DNA of 64,000 bases. It comes from an uncultured Sphingomonadaceae bacterium (GTDB lineage: Bacteria > Pseudomonadota > Alphaproteobacteria > Sphingomonadales > Sphingomonadaceae). The translations under genes were made by a program, and so were the position numbers. Below, piece after piece: positions 36,900 through 47,290 of the stretch. The stretch spans positions 50,048-114,047 of the forward strand of contig CALKJZ010000018.1 in the NCBI GenBank assembly GCA_937995515.1, given 5' to 3'. The notes beneath the pieces are model-generated. The model ran no database searches. It had not been told where the DNA came from and saw nothing but the letters and a program-made list of their open reading frames with translations. How positions within the stretch are numbered: the stretch's first letter is position 1; each line of letters starts with the position of its first letter.

Positions 36900-37841
36900 C
36901 TAGAGCGAAAGGACGGTCGTCGAGGAGACGAGGCCGAGGCGTACCGTCACCTTCACGTCGACCGGCGTCCGGTCCGGATCCGTTCCGCCGGCTGCGACGG
37001 GGAGCATGCGCGACACCGTGAGGAACACCCGGCCATTGCCGTCGGTCGTGGTGCCCGCGTTTGGGTCGGTGAAGCTCCACATCGCCCCCTCGACCTCGAT
37101 CGAGAGCGGCAGGCCTATGTTCGCATTGGGCGTGCCGTCGCGCCGATAGGCCATGATGGTGACGGCCTTGCTGACCGTGGTCATGCCGCCATCCACCTCA
37201 TCGGGCAGGTTTGCGCCCACGAGAATGCCAAGTGCGGGCGCATCGATGAGCTGGCGCGGCCTCGACACGCCAACATCGGCCTTGGGCTGCAGCAGCGCAT
37301 GCGCCCGGATGTTGCCGAAGCTCGACTCCCGCGACGTGTCCACATCGGTGCTGCGGGTGCCGATGGCGAGCGACTGTCGGCTGCGGCCGAAGCCGAGCCC
37401 GAACCCGCCGAAGATGCCGGTGTTCGAAAGGCTTGACGAGCCGGAGACCGAGGTCGCGCCGGTCTCGGTGCTGGCGACGAACTCGGTCGCGAAGAAGCGG
37501 CCTTGCAGACGCACCTGCGTCCACTCGTAGAACACCGGGTCGATGAAGTTGATGAGCGGCAGCCTGGAACTGATTGTCCGGCTGGCGTCGGTGGGATTGC
37601 CATTGTCGTCATAGGTGTTCACCTGCACCGCGATCACGTCGACGAGCGTCGCGGCGAGCGCGGACGTGGTGGCGGCTCCCACTTCGTTGAGCTGCCGCGA
37701 GGATTCGGCAACCGCAAGGCCGGTGGTCTCGAGGAGCTTGGCGAAGCTCATCCCGGCCTTTTTCACGGCCTCGTTCACATCGGCTGTGCCGGGCAGGTCG
37801 AAGGTCTCGATCTCCGGCATGATCGGCGGGTTGCTGGCCAT
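36900..37841 (-). CDS. Uncharacterized protein, paralog of the neighbouring gene (possibly DUF2589-like)
   Basis: MASNPPIMPEIETFDLPGTADVNEAVKKAGMSFAKLLETTGLAVAE...LPLINFIDPVFYEWTQVRLQGRFFATEF; shared layout with 37868..39112. Confidence 0.7.
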   Translation of the reverse strand: MASNPPIMPEIETFDLPGTADVNEAVKKAGMSFAKLLETTGLAVAESSRQLNEVGAATTSALAATLVDVIAVQVNTYDDNGNPTDASRTISSRLPLINFIDPVFYEWTQVRLQGRFFATEFVASTETGATSVSGSSSLSNTGIFGGFGLGFGRSRQSLAIGTRSTDVDTSRESSFGNIRAHALLQPKADVGVSRPRQLIDAPALGILVGANLPDEVDGGMTTVSKAVTIMAYRRDGTPNANIGLPLSIEVEGAMWSFTDPNAGTTTDGNGRVFLTVSRMLPVAAGGTDPDRTPVDVKVTVRLGLVSSTTVLSL

Positions 37842-37867
37842 GCTGTCTCTCCCCTTTTCCCCGTTTA

Positions 37868-39112
37868 TCAGAGGTCGACCGCGAAACGCCGGACGATGGC
37901 GCCCAGCCGGACGGTGACCGGGAATGAGGCGAAGGGCGCGGGGCGACCGTAGAACCGGCGCAGGCGGTAGACGACCTTGCCCCTTGCATTGGTGGCGCCG
38001 CCGGCCATGGCTTCCCGCAACAGGCCCGGTGCCTCGATCACGGGGTTGCGCCCGCCATTGGCCTCGCCATTGGCCTTGAGAATGGTGATGGTGACCTCCA
38101 CCTGCCGCTCGACCAGCGGCGCATTGGCGCGAGTGCCGTCCCGCACGTCCGTGGTCCGCCCCTGGGTCACAAAGATCTGCGGGCCGACCTCGACCGAGGC
38201 CGGCACGGGAAACTTGGTGGTGCGGCGCGGCGCCAGCAGCGAATCCAGTTGCACCTGGCCTTCCGCCCACTCGCTTTCCCGCTCGATAGTGGCGCGGACA
38301 GTGGAGAAGTCGGAGTTGAGCGACGTGCTGCCCACACCCACGAAGCCCAAATAAGCCCCGGCCGACCCCTGCCCGGCGCGCATCGAGAAGCTGTTGAAGC
38401 TCATGCCGGTCTTTTCGTTGAAGCCGGCCACAGTCAGGTCCATCGAAAGCGCCACATATTTCCATTCATGGACTGTCGGCGTGACGAAGTTGAGAACCGA
38501 GAGCTGCTGCTTGACGAGATCGGTGTCAGGGTTGGGGGCTTCGGGAAGGCCGGTGTCGTCATTGATGCGCTGGATGACGTCGGTCACCACGTCGATCTTG
38601 GTGTCGGCAAGGCGCCTTGCGGTGGCAACGACGCTGGCATCAAGCGCCCGCTGGGCTGCAGCGACACCTGTTCCCACCGACTTCAGGATCTCCCCGAAGG
38701 TGGGCGCGATGGAATCGAGCTTGCCTGCGACATCGGTTGCGACATCCATCGCCTCAAGGCCGCCGTCTGCCCCGCCGCCGCCCTCGGCGTCGGGAAGATC
38801 GACGCCGCCTGCCGTCACGGCCGCAGGCACCTGCGTGTCGGAGGCGCTCCCGATGGTGGCACCGCCCCTCTTTCCCGTCCGGGTTTCGGGCTTACGCTCA
38901 TCTGCGATGGTCGTCCGCTCCTGCCCGCCCTGTGTGTGTCCGCGCGGCGTGCCCGTTGCACCCCGGCCGAAAAGCCGGTGGACGCGGCCACGCGTTGCAG
39001 CGGCAAAGGTTTTCCGGCGACCCGTTGCGGATTGAGCGCCTGCCCGCGCGTGCGGCGTGGCGCTCTCCTTTTTGATGAACAAGAAGTTAACAGAGGGGCG
39101 CGGCACCGTCAA
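37868..39112 (-). CDS. Uncharacterized protein, first gene of the cassette; true start probably downstream of 39112
   Basis: AAAQRALDASVVATARRLADTKIDVVTDVIQ...VLNFVTPTVHEWKYVALSMDLTVAGFNEKTG; annotated N-terminus overlaps a TTGACG-N17-TAACTT promoter-like sequence. Confidence 0.65.
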   Translation of the reverse strand: MTVPRPSVNFLFIKKESATPHARAGAQSATGRRKTFAAATRGRVHRLFGRGATGTPRGHTQGGQERTTIADERKPETRTGKRGGATIGSASDTQVPAAVTAGGVDLPDAEGGGGADGGLEAMDVATDVAGKLDSIAPTFGEILKSVGTGVAAAQRALDASVVATARRLADTKIDVVTDVIQRINDDTGLPEAPNPDTDLVKQQLSVLNFVTPTVHEWKYVALSMDLTVAGFNEKTGMSFNSFSMRAGQGSAGAYLGFVGVGSTSLNSDFSTVRATIERESEWAEGQVQLDSLLAPRRTTKFPVPASVEVGPQIFVTQGRTTDVRDGTRANAPLVERQVEVTITILKANGEANGGRNPVIEAPGLLREAMAGGATNARGKVVYRLRRFYGRPAPFASFPVTVRLGAIVRRFAVDL

Positions 39113-39160
39113 GAACGGGGCCCGCGCCGCCGCCCGGCCTGCCCATGCGGCCTCGATGGT

Positions 39161-42100
39161 TCAGCTGGAGGAGTGTCCGGGCGGCCCATACCCGCCGCCG
39201 CCGGGCGTCAGGATTTCCACTGCGTCGCCCGGCCCCACCTCGGCCAGCGCTGTTGGTCCGAACGGCTCGCGCGTGCCGTCGCTGCGGAGGATCCATCCCG
39301 CGCCGGGAAGGCCCGCGCCGCCGCCGGCAAGGCCCGGTGGCGCATGGCGGCGCCGGCCGGAAAGGAGCGCCACACGCATGGGGGCAAGGAAGCGCAGCCT
39401 CCGGATTGTGCCATCGCCGCCGCGCCACCTGCCAGCGCCACCCGAGCCGCGGCGGATGGCAAAGGCCTCCACCCTGACCGGATAGCCGAGCTCGAGCACT
39501 TCCGGGTCGGTCAGCCGGCTGTTGGTCATGTGGGATTGCACGGCGCTCGCCCCGTCAAAGCCGGGCCCGGCGCCCGTGCCGCCAGCGATCGTCTCGTAAT
39601 ACTGGTGGGTGCCGTCGCCGAAGGTGAGGTTGTTCATCGTGCCCTGCGCGGCGGCCATGGCGCCCAAGGCGATGAACAGCGCATCGGTCACGATCTGGCT
39701 TGTTTCCACATTGCCGGCGACGACGGCCGCAGGCGGCTGCGCGGCCAGCATCGAGCCTTCGGGGATGACGAGGTCCACCGGCCCAAGCGCGCCATCGTTG
39801 AGCGGGATGGGCGAATCGACGAGGCAGCGCAGCACGTAGAGCAGGGCCGCGCGGGTGACCGAGACGGGGGCGTTGAAATTGTCGGGTTGCAGCGGCGAGG
39901 TGCCGGTGAAATCGACCTTGAGGCGGCCGGCCTCGCGCGCAACCCGCACAGCGACCCTGATCCGGGCGCCATTGTCCATCGGGAGTTCGGCGGTTCCGTC
40001 CTCGAGGCGGGTGATGAGCCGGGCGACCGCTGCGGCGGCATTGGCCTGCACCCGCTGCATGGCGTGCCGCACGGTTTCGAGGCCTTCGGCGGCCACCAGC
40101 CTTGCAAGCGCATCCGCGCCGCGCGCGCAGGCCGCCACCTGGGCCACGAGGTCGGCGACGTTCTGGTCCGGGTTGCGCGCCGGAAAGGTGCCGGCGGCAA
40201 GGCAGGCGCGAAGCTCGGCCTCGCGCAGCCGCCCGCCCTCGACCAGCAGGAAATTGTCAAATAGCACACCCTCTTCGCCGATGTGCCGGCTCTGCGGCGG
40301 CATCGAGCCGGGGGTGATGCCGCCGACATCGGCATGGTGGCCGCGCGCGGCGACAAAGAAGGCCGGCTGCCGGCAGCCGGCAACGAAACAGGGCTGGATG
40401 ACGGTGATGTCGGGCAGGTGGGTGCCGCCGTTCCAGGGGGTGTTGAGAGCATAGACATCGCCCGGTTGCAGCCCGCGGCCGTCGCGGAGGCGCGCGGCGA
40501 CAACGGCCGCAACGCCGGCGCCCATCGAGCCCAGATGCACCGGAATGTGCGGCGCGTTTGCCACAAGCCGCCCCTCGGCATCGAACAGTGCACAGGAAAA
40601 ATCCAGCCGCTCCCTGATGTTGACCGACCGCGCGCTGGCTCTGAGCGCCTCGCCCATCTCAGTGGCAATCCCCATGAAGCGCGCGTGGTAGAGTTCGAGC
40701 CGCGCGGGATCATCGGCGGCTCCCACGCGCGCGAGCAGGCGGCCGGCGGCGCGGCGGAGCACGAGCGTCCGGTCGGCTGCGACTTCGGCTGTCCACCCGG
40801 GTGCCACGAGCGTGGTCGCACCATCCTCGGCGACAAGTGCCGGGCCCCGAACCCTGGCGCCCGGCGCGAGCGCTGCGCGGCTGTGCAGCTCCGCATCGGT
40901 GGTGCGGCCATTGAACCGCAAGGCGACCCGCTCTGGCGGGGCCGGCGCGCAGCCGGCCGCCGGCGGCGGATCGGCATCCTGCCGGCCGGCAGGCGTTCCG
41001 ATCGCCTCTGCCGAAAGCCGCTCGACGACGAGCGGCGCCTCGGGCGTTGCAAAGCCGAAGCGGGCGAGGTGGGCGTCGGCAAACGCGCGCGCGAGGCCTT
41101 CGGCCGGGCCGAACGGGAGCTCAAGCGTGGTGTCCGAGCCGCGGTAGCGCACGTGCGCCGTCACCTCCGTGCGGATGCGCCCGATCGGCGCCTGCTGGGC
41201 TTCGAGCGCCTGCCGGGCCTCGCTCGCAAGCGCCTCGGCTGCAGCGCCCAGTGCCGGATCGGATCCGGCAGCAAGCGGCAGCCCCAGCGTGCGCACGCGC
41301 GTGGCCACAAGGTCTGCCACGCCGATCCCGAGAGCCGAGAGGAACCCGGCCAGCGGATGCACGAGAATGGTCCGGATGCCGAGCGATTCGGCAAGCGCGC
41401 AGGCATGCTGGCCGCCCGCGCCGCCGAAGGCGACAAGGGCATGGTCTGCGGGATCGTGCCCGCGGGCAATCGAGATGTGGCGGATGGCCGCGGCCATCTG
41501 GCTGTTGGCGATTGCCAGCAGCCCCTCGGCAAGATCGAGCGGGTCTGGCCGGGGCTCGCCCTCGGCCGCGATGGCATCGGCAAGCCGCTCGAGCGCGGCA
41601 AGCGCGGCCGAAGGGTCGATCGGCTGGTTGCCGGCCGGGCCGAACAGGCGCGGAAACTGCTCCGGCCGCAGGCGGCCGAGCACGAGATTGCAGTCGGTCA
41701 CCGTGAGCGGCCCGCCCATTCGGTAGCATGCCGGGCCGGGCAGGGCGCCGGCCGACTGCGGGCCGACCAGCAGCCGGCCGGCCTCGAACCGGCAGATGGA
41801 GCCACCGCCGGCTGCCACTGTGTGGATGTCAAGCATCGGCGCCTGGAGGCGCACGCCGGCGATCTCCGTCTCGGCGCGGTGGGCCGGGCGGCCCTCCACC
41901 TGCGCCACATCGGTGGATGTCCCGCCCATGTCGAAGCCGATCAGCCTGCGATAGCCGAGCCTGCGGCCCACCTCGGCCATGCCGATGACCCCGCCCGCCG
42001 GGCCGGAGAGAAGCGCGTCGCGGCCGCGAAAGCCGGAGGCGGCGGCAAGCCCGCCATTCGACTGCATGAAGAGAATGGTCGCGTCGGGGAAGGCTTCGCA

Positions 42101-42763
42101 GACCCGGCGGACATAGGTGGCAAGCCCGGGCGAGAGATAGGCATCGGCAACCGTCGTGTCGCCGCGGGGCACCAGCCGGACAAGCGGGGAGACCTCGTGG
42201 CTTGCCGAAACCTGGGCAAACCCGGCCTCGCGCGCGAGCATGGCCAGCGCCTCCTCGTGCGCAGGGAAGCGCCAGCCGTGCATGAGGAGGATCGCCACCG
42301 CCTCGAAGCCGTCGGCCCGGGCTGCGGCGAGCGCGTCCCGGACCGGTCCGGCATCGAGCGGGGAGATGATCGTGCCATCGGCGCCGACCCGCTCGTCTAC
42401 CTCGACCACACGCTCGGGGAGCTGCCCGGGAAGGCGGATCTTTCGTGCAAAGATGTCGGGGCGCGCCTGGTGGCCGATCTGAAGCGCGTCGGCAAACCCG
42501 CGTGTGACAAGAAGCAGCGTGCGCGCGCCCTTGCGTTCGAGCAGCGCGTTGGTGGCAACGGTCGTGCCCATCTTCACGACCAGGGGGCCGCGATGCCCTG
42601 CCGCGAGGTGCCGGATCGCCCGCACGGCTGCATCCTCGGCCTCGCCCGGGCTGCGGCTCAGGAGCTTCAGCGTGCGGATGCCGCCATCGGCGCCGCGTGC
42701 GATGGCATCGGTGAAGGTGCCACCCCGGTCGATCCAGATTTCGAGCGGCAGCGGTTCGTCCAT
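39161..42763 (-). CDS. Fused hydantoinase A/B / 5-oxoprolinase
   Basis: [35 protein letters not shown]-terminal HyuB half ...[45 protein letters not shown]. Confidence 0.95.
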   Translation of the reverse strand: MDEPLPLEIWIDRGGTFTDAIARGADGGIRTLKLLSRSPGEAEDAAVRAIRHLAAGHRGPLVVKMGTTVATNALLERKGARTLLLVTRGFADALQIGHQARPDIFARKIRLPGQLPERVVEVDERVGADGTIISPLDAGPVRDALAAARADGFEAVAILLMHGWRFPAHEEALAMLAREAGFAQVSASHEVSPLVRLVPRGDTTVADAYLSPGLATYVRRVCEAFPDATILFMQSNGGLAAASGFRGRDALLSGPAGGVIGMAEVGRRLGYRRLIGFDMGGTSTDVAQVEGRPAHRAETEIAGVRLQAPMLDIHTVAAGGGSICRFEAGRLLVGPQSAGALPGPACYRMGGPLTVTDCNLVLGRLRPEQFPRLFGPAGNQPIDPSAALAALERLADAIAAEGEPRPDPLDLAEGLLAIANSQMAAAIRHISIARGHDPADHALVAFGGAGGQHACALAESLGIRTILVHPLAGFLSALGIGVADLVATRVRTLGLPLAAGSDPALGAAAEALASEARQALEAQQAPIGRIRTEVTAHVRYRGSDTTLELPFGPAEGLARAFADAHLARFGFATPEAPLVVERLSAEAIGTPAGRQDADPPPAAGCAPAPPERVALRFNGRTTDAELHSRAALAPGARVRGPALVAEDGATTLVAPGWTAEVAADRTLVLRRAAGRLLARVGAADDPARLELYHARFMGIATEMGEALRASARSVNIRERLDFSCALFDAEGRLVANAPHIPVHLGSMGAGVAAVVAARLRDGRGLQPGDVYALNTPWNGGTHLPDITVIQPCFVAGCRQPAFFVAARGHHADVGGITPGSMPPQSRHIGEEGVLFDNFLLVEGGRLREAELRACLAAGTFPARNPDQNVADLVAQVAACARGADALARLVAAEGLETVRHAMQRVQANAAAAVARLITRLEDGTAELPMDNGARIRVAVRVAREAGRLKVDFTGTSPLQPDNFNAPVSVTRAALLYVLRCLVDSPIPLNDGALGPVDLVIPEGSMLAAQPPAAVVAGNVETSQIVTDALFIALGAMAAAQGTMNNLTFGDGTHQYYETIAGGTGAGPGFDGASAVQSHMTNSRLTDPEVLELGYPVRVEAFAIRRGSGGAGRWRGGDGTIRRLRFLAPMRVALLSGRRRHAPPGLAGGGAGLPGAGWILRSDGTREPFGPTALAEVGPGDAVEILTPGGGGYGPPGHSSS

Positions 42764-42892
42764 GCCGGCCTGCTGCCACGGCATGGGGTCCCGGTCACCC
42801 CCCTTGCAGGGCTGCGCTGGCGGTGCGCGCGCCGGCGCTGTATCGGGGCTTCGTGCCTCTCCTGCCCACCGCCCATTGCCGGCCCTTGGCGC

Positions 42893-43606
42893 ATGGCATC
42901 TGAGCGCGCGGCATCGGCGCTTGCGCGCGCCCTGCCGCGGCTGGCGCTGCTCGGACTGCTCGCGGGCGCCATCGCCCTCTTCTTCGCGCTGGGCCTTTCG
43001 GATGTGCTGACATTCGAGGCGCTGAAGGCCGAGGCAGCCCGGTTTGAGGCGCTGCGCGCGGCCCGGCCGGGCCTTGTCGCGCTGGTGTTCTTCCTTCTCT
43101 ACGTCGCCCTCACGGGCCTGTCGCTGCCGGGCGCCGCGCTGATGACGCTTGCGGCCGGCGCGCTGTTCGGCCTGGTGACGGGAACGGTCCTCGTCTCCTT
43201 CGCCTCGACGATCGGCGCGACATGCGCCTTCCTTGCCGCGCGCTTCCTGTTTCGCGAGGCGGTCCGGCGCCGGCTGGGCGGCCGGCTTGCGGCCGTCGAG
43301 GCGGGCATGGCGAGGGACGGCGCCCTCTACCTCTTCACCCTGCGCCTCGTGCCGATCGTGCCCTTCTTCCTTGTGAACCTGGTGATGGGGCTGACGCCGG
43401 TGCGCACGCGCACCTTCGCACTCGTGAGCCAGGCCGGAATGCTGCCGGGGACAATCGTCTATGTGAATGCCGGCACCGAGCTTGCGGCGATCGAAAGCGC
43501 CGGCGACATCCTCTCGCCCCGGCTGCTCGTTGCGTTCCTGCTTCTTGGCCTCTTCCCCTGGGCCGCGCGCTGGGTGGCCGGGCGCCTGCGGGCGGCGCGC
43601 GCCTGA
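42893..43606 (+). CDS. TVP38/TMEM64 (DedA-like) membrane protein
   Basis: LTGLSLPGAALMTLAAGALFGLVTGTVLVSFASTIGATCAFLAARFLFRE; LRLVPIVPFFLVNLVMGLT. Confidence 0.9.
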   Translation: MASERAASALARALPRLALLGLLAGAIALFFALGLSDVLTFEALKAEAARFEALRAARPGLVALVFFLLYVALTGLSLPGAALMTLAAGALFGLVTGTVLVSFASTIGATCAFLAARFLFREAVRRRLGGRLAAVEAGMARDGALYLFTLRLVPIVPFFLVNLVMGLTPVRTRTFALVSQAGMLPGTIVYVNAGTELAAIESAGDILSPRLLVAFLLLGLFPWAARWVAGRLRAARA

Positions 43607-44865
43607 TGGTAGCCCTGCAGCAGCTGCAGGGCCTCCTCGGCCTTGCCCTCATCGTTGGCCTTGCACGGCTGGCAGCGCCGCGCGGCGCTTCCGGGCCGGG
43701 ATGGCGGTTCGTTGCCGGTGCCCTTCTCATGCAGCTGATGCTTGCGCTTCTCGTCCTGCGCGTGCCGCCTGTCTGGGCCGCGATGCAGTGGCTGAACCGG
43801 GGAGTCGAGGCCATCGAGCGGGCAACGCTGGTCGGCTCGTCCTACATGTTCGGCTGGGTGGGCGGCGCGCCCGTGCCCTTTCCCACCCTCGAGGGCGGAG
43901 AGGCGCCCATCATCATCGCCTTCCGGATCCTGCCACTCGTGATCGTGCTGTCGGCCCTGTCGGCGCTGCTGTGGCACTGGGGTGTCCTGCGCGCGGCGGT
44001 CAGGGGCCTTGGCTGGGCGCTGGAGCGCACGCTCGGCGTCTCGGGCGTCGTTGGCCTCGGCGCGGGGGCGAGCCTGTTCCTTGGCGTCGTCGAGGCGCCG
44101 CTGGTCCTGCGCGCCTTCCTCGCGCGCGTCTCGCGCGCGGAGCTGTTCCAGATCATGGTGCTCGCGATGGCCACCATCTCCGGGGCGCTGCTCGTGCTCT
44201 ATGCAACCACCATCCGGCCCGTGGTGCCGGATGCGGTGGGGCACATGGTCTCGGCCTCGCTCATCTCGCTGCCCGCCGCGCTGCTGGTTGCGCGGCTGAT
44301 GGAACCGGGCGCGGAGCGGCTTCCCGCTGCGGGCGAGGCGGGGCTGCGCTACCATGGCACGATGGATGCCATCGTTGCGGGCACGACCGAGGGGGTGAAG
44401 CTGTTCCTCGCCGTCATCGGGATCATCATCGTCGTCTTCGCGCTCGTTGCCCTGGCGGACGAGGCGCTCGGCCTGCTGCCGCCGGTGGCCGGCGTGCCGC
44501 TTTCCCTGCGGCGCCTGTTTGGGTGGCTGTTTGCGCCCCTCATGTTTGCAGTCGGCGTGCCCTGGGGCGAGGCGGCGGTCGCAGGCCAGCTGATGGGCAC
44601 CAAGGCCATCCTCAACGAATATGTGGCCTTTCTTGAACTCGCCGCGCTGCCGGCAGGAAGCCTTGCGCCGCGCAGCCTTCTCATCCTCACCTATGCGCTG
44701 TGCGGGGTTGCCAACCTCGCCTCGGTTGGCCTCCTCGTCTCCACCATCGGCACGCTGGCGCCGGCCCGGCGCGCCGAAGTGGCAGCGCTTGGCATGCGGT
44801 CGTGGGCCGCGGGCAACGGCGCCACGCTGATGACAGGCGCCGTCATCGGCCTGTTGGCCAGCTGA
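43606..44865 (+). CDS. NupC-family concentrative nucleoside transporter
   Basis: GSSYMFGWVGG; FRILPLVIVLSALSALLWHWGVL; ASLFLGVVEAPLVLRAFL; LTYALCGVANLASVGLLV. Confidence 0.92.
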   Translation: MVALQQLQGLLGLALIVGLARLAAPRGASGPGWRFVAGALLMQLMLALLVLRVPPVWAAMQWLNRGVEAIERATLVGSSYMFGWVGGAPVPFPTLEGGEAPIIIAFRILPLVIVLSALSALLWHWGVLRAAVRGLGWALERTLGVSGVVGLGAGASLFLGVVEAPLVLRAFLARVSRAELFQIMVLAMATISGALLVLYATTIRPVVPDAVGHMVSASLISLPAALLVARLMEPGAERLPAAGEAGLRYHGTMDAIVAGTTEGVKLFLAVIGIIIVVFALVALADEALGLLPPVAGVPLSLRRLFGWLFAPLMFAVGVPWGEAAVAGQLMGTKAILNEYVAFLELAALPAGSLAPRSLLILTYALCGVANLASVGLLVSTIGTLAPARRAEVAALGMRSWAAGNGATLMTGAVIGLLAS

Positions 44866-45518
44866 TGTTCGACGCACGGCTCCGCCCGCTCATCAATCCA
44901 CCGCTCGATGCCGCAGGGCGCTGGCTGGCCGCGCGCGGCATCGGCGCCAATGCCGTCACGCTTGCCGGGATCCTCGCCGGCCTCGGCGCAGCCCTTGCCA
45001 TTGCGGGCGGGGCCTTCCTTCCTGCGCTTGCGCTCATCCTTCTCTCGCGGCTTCTCGACGGGCTGGACGGGGCCGTTGCACGGGCGACGAGGCTTACCCC
45101 GTTCGGTGCCTATCTCGATATTCTCGGCGACTTTTTCTTCTATGCCGCCATTCCGCTGGCCTTCGGGCTCGTGACGGAAGAAAACCTGCTCCCCGCGCTT
45201 GTGCTGGTGGCAAGCTTCACCCTCACCGGGGTCAGCTTCCTCGCGTTCGCGGCCGTTGCCGCCGGCGAGGGTCTTGCCACCGAGGCGCACGGCAGGAAGG
45301 GGCTGTTCTATTCGACGGGCATCGCCGAGGGGGCGGAGACGATCCTCGTCTTCTGCCTCATGTGCCTGTGGCCAGCGGCCTTCCCGGCGATGGCGTTCGC
45401 ATACGCCGGGCTGTGCCTGCTCACGGTCGGCCAGCGCAGCCTGTGGGCCGCCCGCCTCTTCCGCACCCGCCATCCCGGTGGCAAGAGGCAGGAGACGGGT
45501 GGCAGGCCGCCGGACTAG
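44865..45518 (+). CDS. CDP-alcohol phosphatidyltransferase family protein
   Basis: LLDGLDGAVARATRLTPFGAYLDILGD matching DG-N-AR-N8-G-N3-D-N3-D. Confidence 0.93.
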   Translation: MFDARLRPLINPPLDAAGRWLAARGIGANAVTLAGILAGLGAALAIAGGAFLPALALILLSRLLDGLDGAVARATRLTPFGAYLDILGDFFFYAAIPLAFGLVTEENLLPALVLVASFTLTGVSFLAFAAVAAGEGLATEAHGRKGLFYSTGIAEGAETILVFCLMCLWPAAFPAMAFAYAGLCLLTVGQRSLWAARLFRTRHPGGKRQETGGRPPD

Positions 45519-45526
45519 GAGGGGGC

Positions 45527-46069
45527 ATGGGCAGGGTGATCGGCTGGGTTCTCGGGCTTCTTTTGGCAACCGCCATCGCGTTTGGGCTGTTCGTGCGCTT
45601 TGCGCCGCACCCGGCGGCCGAATGGCATGCCGACCCGCTCACCCTTGCCGACCCTGAGTCGCCCAACTGGTACCGCCTCGTTCCCTCCGGAACCCCGGTT
45701 CCCCCGGGCGCCACGCGGGTCATGGAGGCACCGGCCTATGCCGTGCCGCCCGATGCGCTGGCCCGCGCCTTTCACGCGCACGCGCTGGGCCAGCCGCGCA
45801 CCGTCGCCCTTGCCGGCAGCCCGGAAGAGGGCTGGATGAGCTATGTGCAGCGCACACCGCTCATGCGCTACCCGGATACGGTCTCGGTGCGGATCGTTGA
45901 TCTCGGCAATGGCCGGTCGAGCCTCGCGCTCATCTCCCGCTCGCGGTTTGGCGAAAGCGATCTCGGCGTGAACGAGGAGCGGGTGAAGACATGGATGCGA
46001 ACGCTTCCCGTTCCGATTGCGGGCAAGCCGGATACGCAAGGGGATGCGCGCGCCGGCCTTGCCGGCTGA
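45527..46069 (+). CDS. DUF1499-like protein
   Basis: SPNWYRLVPSGT...YVQRTPLMRYPDTVSVRIVD..RSSLALISRSRFGESDLGVNEERVKTW. Confidence 0.75.
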   Translation: MGRVIGWVLGLLLATAIAFGLFVRFAPHPAAEWHADPLTLADPESPNWYRLVPSGTPVPPGATRVMEAPAYAVPPDALARAFHAHALGQPRTVALAGSPEEGWMSYVQRTPLMRYPDTVSVRIVDLGNGRSSLALISRSRFGESDLGVNEERVKTWMRTLPVPIAGKPDTQGDARAGLAG

Positions 46070-46163
46070 AGGGGGGCTGCCACTCCTCTCCATCCCGCCA
46101 GTCTGGCCGCGGCGGGCCGGCTGCGCCATGGAGCGGGCACGGCAGGCGGGAGGAGGACAGCCA

Positions 46164-46547
46164 ATGTTCAGCCACATCATGGTCGGCGCCGACGATCTCG
46201 AGGCCTCGAAGCGCTTCTACGACGCAACGCTCGGGGCGCTCGGCCACCCGCCCGGCTTTGCCGACGACAGGGGCCGGGTCTTCTGGGTCACGCCGACGGG
46301 CGTCTTTGCCATCAGCAGGCCCATCGACGGTCGGCCGGCCAGCTGCGGCAACGGCAGCACCATCGGCTTTGCAGCGCCCTCGCCCGAGGCGGCCGACGCC
46401 TGGCACGCAGCCGGCGTCGCCAACGGCGGGACCAGCATCGAGGATCCGCCCGGCATCCGCGAGGGGGCCATGGGCCCGCTCTATCTCGCCTATCTGCGCG
46501 ACCCGGCGGGCAACAAGCTGTGCGCGCTGCACCGCATGGGGGGCTGA
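46164..46547 (+). CDS. VOC (glyoxalase/bleomycin resistance-like) family protein
   Basis: MFSHIMVGADDLEASKRFYDATLGALG...LRDPAGNKLCALHR. Confidence 0.92.
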   Translation: MFSHIMVGADDLEASKRFYDATLGALGHPPGFADDRGRVFWVTPTGVFAISRPIDGRPASCGNGSTIGFAAPSPEAADAWHAAGVANGGTSIEDPPGIREGAMGPLYLAYLRDPAGNKLCALHRMGG

Positions 46548-46556
46548 GCCCGCCTG

Positions 46557-47162
46557 CTAGTCGGCGCGGCGGACAGAGAGGATCGCAACCGGCCTTTCGA
46601 TCATCTGGCCCTTCATCGCGCCTTCGCCGGCGGTTGGCGAAACCGGGGCCGCAAGGATCCTCTGCACCGTCTCCATGCCATCCTCCACCTGGCCGAACAC
46701 GGCAAAGCCCTGGGCGTCGCCGTCGGCCTTCGGGTTGGCATCGAGCGAGGGGAGGGCGCCCACGATGATGAAGAAATCGCCCTGGGCGCTTCCCGGGCTC
46801 CCGCGCGCCATGGAAATCGCGCCATGCGTGTGCGAGAGGCCCGTCTCGCTCGTCGGCTCGTGGCGCACCGGGGGCAGGGCGCGCTTCGGGTCGGCGCGGA
46901 TCCCGCCCTGGATGAGCCCGAGGTCGGAGCGCCCGCCGACCTGCAGCGCGCGGTAGAAGGTGGTGCCGTCGAACCGGCGTGCGTCGACATAGCGCAGGAA
47001 GTTCGCAACCGTGGCGGGCGCCCGGTCTGCCGCCAGCCGCACGCGGATCGGCCCTTCCGATGTCGTGATCACAACCGCAGGCTGCGGCGCGGGAGCCTCC
47101 GCATGGGCGGGCATGAGCGCCGTGGCAAGCGCAGGGAGGAGGGCGAGGGCGGCACGGCGCAT
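46557..47162 (-). CDS. Cyclophilin-type peptidyl-prolyl isomerase, periplasmic
   Basis: Signal peptide; ITTSEGPIRVRLAADRAPATVANFLRYVDARRFDGTTFYRA. Confidence 0.93.
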   Translation of the reverse strand: MRRAALALLPALATALMPAHAEAPAPQPAVVITTSEGPIRVRLAADRAPATVANFLRYVDARRFDGTTFYRALQVGGRSDLGLIQGGIRADPKRALPPVRHEPTSETGLSHTHGAISMARGSPGSAQGDFFIIVGALPSLDANPKADGDAQGFAVFGQVEDGMETVQRILAAPVSPTAGEGAMKGQMIERPVAILSVRRAD

Positions 47163-47290
47163 GGGCCATACCCTAGCATGCCCCGGGGTGTGCGAAAATG
47201 GCGGGGGGTCTTCCGTTCATCGGGTGTTAGGGTGAAAAGGTCAACGGGCGCGCCCGCGCTGCCTTCCTCTCCTGATCCGGATCCATTATC

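Noticed and set aside
34393-39160. tRNA-associated integrative island (cassette next to the CAU tRNA)
   Set aside because: No integrase gene, and I could not see a direct repeat of the tRNA 3' end near 39.1 kb.
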